Source of the DNA: Cryptomeria japonica
Lineage: Eukaryota; Streptophyta; Pinopsida; Cupressales; Cupressaceae
Direction of reading: 5' to 3'
Length of the DNA: 64,000 nucleotides
Assembly (NCBI RefSeq): GCF_030272615.1
Contig: NC_081411.1
Coordinates: forward strand, 157,560,471-157,624,470
The notes beneath the pieces were generated by a model. It made no database searches and had not been told where the DNA came from. It worked only from the letters and a program-made list of their open reading frames with translations. Made by a program: the position numbers and the translations under genes. Positions 59,892 through 64,000 of the stretch are shown here, piece by piece (positions within the stretch are counted from its first letter, which is position 1; each line of letters starts with the position of its first letter).

Positions 59892-61495
59892 CAAGGGGTT
59901 ATTACTAAAAACAAAATGGCTCCAAGTCAACTTGTTAAATAGACCTCAATAATCAAATGTTTCAGGCACTAATACAATTCTCAGAATTCTATTACAAGAA
60001 CACATGTGATCACAAAAAAAGAGTAAGAGAATGCATAAATGATGAACCATGATTGAAAAAAATAAAATCTATGAGCTAATGGTGAAGACAGAAAAGAGAG
60101 AACATGAATACCATAGGATAGAAATCTATGTTACGTTAGGTGATCCATTTTCAGGAGGAGACTCAAAATAGTCTAGCTATGTTTTGCTTGTTCCACTTAC
60201 CCTACTACATATGCTATTATCTAATTTTATGAGTTAGGCATCTCATATAAAAATTGTTGGTCTTGTTTTGGGCATGAAACAACCTCTATAAGAGATGAAA
60301 TAAAAACAAATATTTTTGAATCATCAAGAACATCTCATATAAGACTTTGTTCATTTGGTTTTGAGAATGTATACCCCATTTAAGACATATAAAAATGTTG
60401 TGTCTCGTTTTGGGAGAAAAACATCTTGTATAATAATTTTTTAGTCTATTTTTGAGAATGACAACCCCATATAAGACATGCAAAATATAGTATGTCAATA
60501 TATTACAAAGAGGGTGATATGCAATGTCCCGCCCTTAAGCTATCAACATAGTCCTATGTTGATATGTTGATATCTTAAGGAAGCTAGAAATAAGGATACA
60601 CACCTTCAACACCAAGGAGATATCGTTTTAGGCAACAATGTTCATAAATCCAAGCTAAAGAGGCATTACTCTCATAAGCAAGGAAAAGATAGTTGAAAAA
60701 GAGATATCTTTCAACAAGTGTAAAGGAAATCTTTTAGAGGAGAAGAAATATTTTCTCAAAGATATCTACCAACAAAAGGAGATTTTTAAACAAAAATAAC
60801 ATCATCAACCAAAAGAGAGGCAGGAGAAGAAGAATGCATACCTTTCCCTATTGCTAAGTGAAAGGGATTCTTGATGAAGGATGCCATACTTTTGAGCCAA
60901 AGAGAAGGGTTTTCTTATAATAGATATACATTTCCAAGTGAAGAAGAGGTTGTAGACAAGGATACACATGTCTTGGATAAGATTAAATCCTTGAGAAAAA
61001 AAACAAATTCACACAAAGAATGGCATTGTATCACAAGAAAACATCACTCAACAAAGGAAAAGTGGGTCCTTAGAAATGATAGGAGAGATCAATTCCCCCC
61101 AAGCATAGGGACAATGCGAAGGATTACACAGCCTCCAAAGAGAAATTGTAGCACTTCAAGCAAAGAAAAAGATCTTAACAAGGAACAGACATGTACTCAC
61201 ATGAAAGAATATTCAATGTAAGAAAATGAAACTCAAAAGAAGAGGTAATCTTGAAAAGAAGAGAGGATTGAATATATTATCATTTCCCCCCAAGAAAGAA
61301 GACATGGAAAATTAATGTTATTGTCCAAGTATGACTGTCATTGAAAAAGCATCACCACTCATGATGAAGATCCCCCAATAAAGTTTACTACTATTTCCAT
61401 AGGGTGTGGAGAACCATGATAGGGTTAATGGAGAACTAAGACACTACCTCTTCACCAAGAAAAATGACAAGATCATTTGTAAGAGCTATGCGAGC
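59892..61495 (-). other. Element C interior, unreadable part
   Basis: Sequence resumes element C after B. No protease or RT is readable on either strand. It holds a perfect 10-base hairpin (TATCAACATA gtcc TATGTTGATA, 60541-60564) and two copies of a TTTTGAGAATG...CCCCAT-TAAGACAT segment (about 60359 and 60432). The purine-rich 116-codon plus-strand frame (60871-61221) shows no family motif. Confidence 0.4.
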
Positions 61496-62105
61496 TCAAT
61501 CATATTGGTCTTGAACAAATGTTTTAAAAGATTTACAATTTCCAAGAGAATTAGAATAACAATTATGAAAATTAAAATTCTCATCATATTCCATATTATT
61601 ATAAGTATATTTTAGCAGGGGAAACACAACATTCCTATTATACTTCAATCTCCAAAAGATTCTTGTAGCTAAATTTTCATGACTATCAATAGGGGTTGGT
61701 TTCATCTCTTCAGATGCAAGACAAGGTGGTGTAGTAGAAGGAGATGGATTGATTTCTATTATTTTGATAGTTCCATTATCAATGCATCCTTGTATTCCCT
61801 TTTTAAAATTAGGACAATCATTGGCATGATGATCGAGGGTTTGATAATATGAACTAAAAGATTTATTTGAGGAAGAAGCACCTTCAGATAGATGATAGAG
61901 TATGTTTTGAAAAATACTCCTTAAGATTTTGCACCCTAAGGAGATCATACATAGGTGAATGATGAGGATTTACTATACCTTCTGTACTTGGTTGTGAAGG
62001 AGGGTTTATTGAGATTTTTATTCCTTCTTCATATTTTTCAGGTCCTTGTCCTTTATAACCTTGTTCCGAGATTATGTTATAAGTAGTCCTATAAGAACTT
62101 TTCAA
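61496..62105 (-). pseudogene. gag: Element C gypsy-like Gag remnant
   Basis: Two overlapping minus-strand frames (61884-62105 and 61496-61948) together give a Gag-like tail. YYQTLDHHANDCPNFKKGIQ followed by IDNGTIKI (about 61770-61860) resembles the C-x2-H-x-GH-x3-C-x3-K-x2-I-x3-I-x2-G pattern of the Gag end in Tat/Ogre-type gypsy elements, with the first Cys lost. The region before it, SINPPSQPSTEGIVNPH, is Pro-rich. A frameshift near 61890 and later stops break it. Confidence 0.55.
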
Positions 62106-63950
62106 TTAAGAAGAAGAAATACCATTATCATGAATTTATTTAAAATTTATAGTGTAATAACATATGGAGGGATCAAAGGGATGATTAGAAGAAGAATGTA
62201 TTTTCTTTATAGGGAAATTCTCCTTTTTATTATCATTATTCATATGTTGGGAAGGCAAGTCCTTATCATCTAAGGGTTTATCTTTGCTTAATTTTATATG
62301 AGGAGATAGGTCCAAAATAAAATGTATAACATCATCTTCCCTACAAATATTTTGATGGTTAAGTTAAGATCTAGGATAATAAGGAGGATCTAGAAAGATT
62401 GATACAACAATATTTTGATCTTTCCCTCCTCGCACTAGGGTACACGTATGAGAAGAAGATGGTGTTGCGCTACTCTTCAATTCTTTCTCTCCATTGGAGA
62501 GATCATTGATACATGAGCATTTAATCTTTCTTCATTCGCATGAGATATCCTAGCAGAGGCACAAGTGTTGGCTTTTCCAATGTCATCTCTAGGATTATCA
62601 TTGTCTACAAAAGCTTTTATGTGATGTACATATGTAATATATTTTATTAAAAATATCATAATAAAGAAACTTGAAATATGGATAAAATCTTTGAGATATG
62701 ATTGGATAGTAGGAAATATCTTTGAAACACTAACAATGCAATATGCAAAAGTACTATGAATGAAAAAAAGCAGTGTAAAGTGAAAGAAACTATTATCCAA
62801 CACATGATTTTGATAACTGTAAGTAAAAGGAAAAGTAATCATATGTGAAATGGAAAAAAAATGAGATTTAGTAAATGTTAAATTAGGAATTCCTAAAATC
62901 AAATCTGATAATACAAGTAAAAATATTATACAACCCACAAGTCAAATTTAGCAAACTAAATTAGGGGTTTAATGAATTTAACCTCTAAATTTATGTTTTC
63001 GTTTGGAAATATGATCTATAAGTACAAATTTGAAAGATAAAATGCATACAAATTAGATGTAAGACCACAAATAAGAAATTAGCATGAAAGATGTTGGTTT
63101 CACCAAAATTTTAAGGGTGTGATTTGGAATTAGGGTCAATTGAGATAATGAAACCACTAATAATCCAAATTAACAAAAGCAAGGTGAAAAGATGAATGAA
63201 CCTAATCGATATAGCCTCAATACAAATAAGGAAAGGGCTCAAACTCTGATTAGATTCACCTAGCTTCTTAGGGTTTTTTTTATTTCTAAGGATTGATATG
63301 GATTGGAATTGATACTTGTGGATTAGAGAAAAATGAGGGATACTTGAACTAAATTAACAAATATGAAATGCTACACATGTCCCATGGAGCCAAAAATTGT
63401 GATCCTGGAACAAGAATAGATTTGGAACCTATTTCTAGATATTCAATCTAATTTTTTGGGGTCAAATAGTACAAATCCTCCCTGGTTCTCCAAACTTTCC
63501 TCTATTGAAAACAAAACTTGTTTCTCACTATCAACTCTATTAGAATTACTGAATATAACTCTTGCACCTAATTATTGCACCGAATATAACTCTTGAAACC
63601 TGACTTAATGAATTAACCTTGAATGAAATGATCCAAATACTAAAATAAATGTTAAGGAGATATACCTCAAATATACATTTTTTGATGATGATGCAATGCT
63701 CTTTGAATGTAATCACAAATATTGAATTTAATGGCATGACAAACACATAAACATAAAAAATCCTAATCACACATACATGCTTGCATGAGTATTGATGTAA
63801 CATTGCTCCATAATTCTTGAAGGATGAATATGCAGCCTTGAATCTATAAAAATGTGTGGTGATGAATACTTCATGGATGCATAAATATTACGTATAGATC
63901 ATGGATGTCAAAATAAATTAATATGATGTCTCTGTATAGGGTTCCCAAGG
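62106..63950 (-). other. Element C leader region, nothing readable
   Basis: AT-rich sequence between the Gag remnant and the right LTR start. A minus-strand open frame at 62477-62938 is hydrophobic and has no motif. No primer-binding site could be identified next to the LTR start at about 63951. Confidence 0.4.
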
Positions 63951-64000
63951 TAAATTACTGATTACGCTAACTTGTAATGTTAATGTCTAGCCATGGGGAC
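63951..64000 (-). repeat. Start of right LTR of element C, cut by window edge
   Basis: GGTAAATTACTGATTACGCT...GTCTAGCCATGGGGAC repeats 42573-42622 in the same orientation with about ten differences. Only about 50 bases are in the window. Confidence 0.5.

Larger units (their letters stand above)
42572..64000 (-). mobile_element. Element C: minus-strand gypsy-like element, outer nest
   Basis: AGGTAAATTACT(A/G)ATTA and TGT(A/C)TAGCCATGGGGA occur in the same order at about 42572-42622 and 63951-64000, suggesting the starts of two direct LTRs, the second cut by the window edge. The segment 42572-42909 is the likely left LTR. On the minus strand a polypurine-like CTAAAGTGGGGGATAAA (42910-42926) directly precedes TGTAGAGTCG. 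The interior carries a gag remnant (61496-62105, minus). Gypsy element B was inserted at 43152. No protease or reverse transcriptase is visible, so the interior is deleted or C was non-autonomous. Boundaries are tentative. Confidence 0.5.

Overview
This 64 kb window looks like intergenic DNA from a large, AT-rich plant nuclear genome, most likely a gymnosperm such as a conifer. The suggestion rests on the mix of old Ty1/copia and Ty3/gypsy elements, LTRs several kilobases long, a degraded L1-type LINE with a DUF4283-like ORF1, and 64 kb without a recognisable host gene. The species cannot be named from the sequence. Every recognisable coding region is retroelement-derived and carries stops or frameshifts.

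Layout, left half. 1-4900: AT-rich DNA, an LTR-like repeat (605-1275) with a diverged partner at 23045-23740, an unknown broken reading frame (2180-2817) and a T/G-rich block. 4900-8480: a rotted copia element with gag, protease and pre-integrase remnants and a 3' LTR. 9171-22700: a gypsy-like LTR and leader (element E), split first by a 4.25 kb minus-strand solo LTR (10327-14581) and then by a nearly complete copia element (copia A, 14598-22329; LTRs about 95% alike). 24190-34440: remnants of another copia family on both sides of a 5.7 kb L1-like LINE (25200-30937).

Layout, right half. 34440-42200: AT-rich DNA with a few unknown decayed reading frames and recent tandem duplications. 42212-42501: a tRNA-derived SINE with Pol III A and B boxes and a 12-bp target-site duplication. 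42572-64000: a nest three elements deep. A minus-strand gypsy-like element (C, running past the window end) was hit by a chromovirus-like gypsy element (B, 43152-59891). Its left LTR was then hit by a minus-strand non-autonomous copia-type element (D, 43540-50544), flanked by a perfect TATGT duplication.

The most unusual item is element D. It has copia-type LTRs, primer-binding site and polypurine tract, and a gag with a coiled coil and four CCHC-type knuckles, but no protease, integrase or reverse transcriptase. In their place is one reading frame of about 1,040 codons (47900 to 44775, minus) of unknown function, held in a single frame through roughly 3.1 kb and broken only by stop codons. 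Other points of interest are the SINE with a triplicated 3' half, hairpin-forming 42-bp repeats and a 16-17 bp GC-rich repeat inside the very long gypsy LTR, and the arginine-rich tail of the LINE ORF2.
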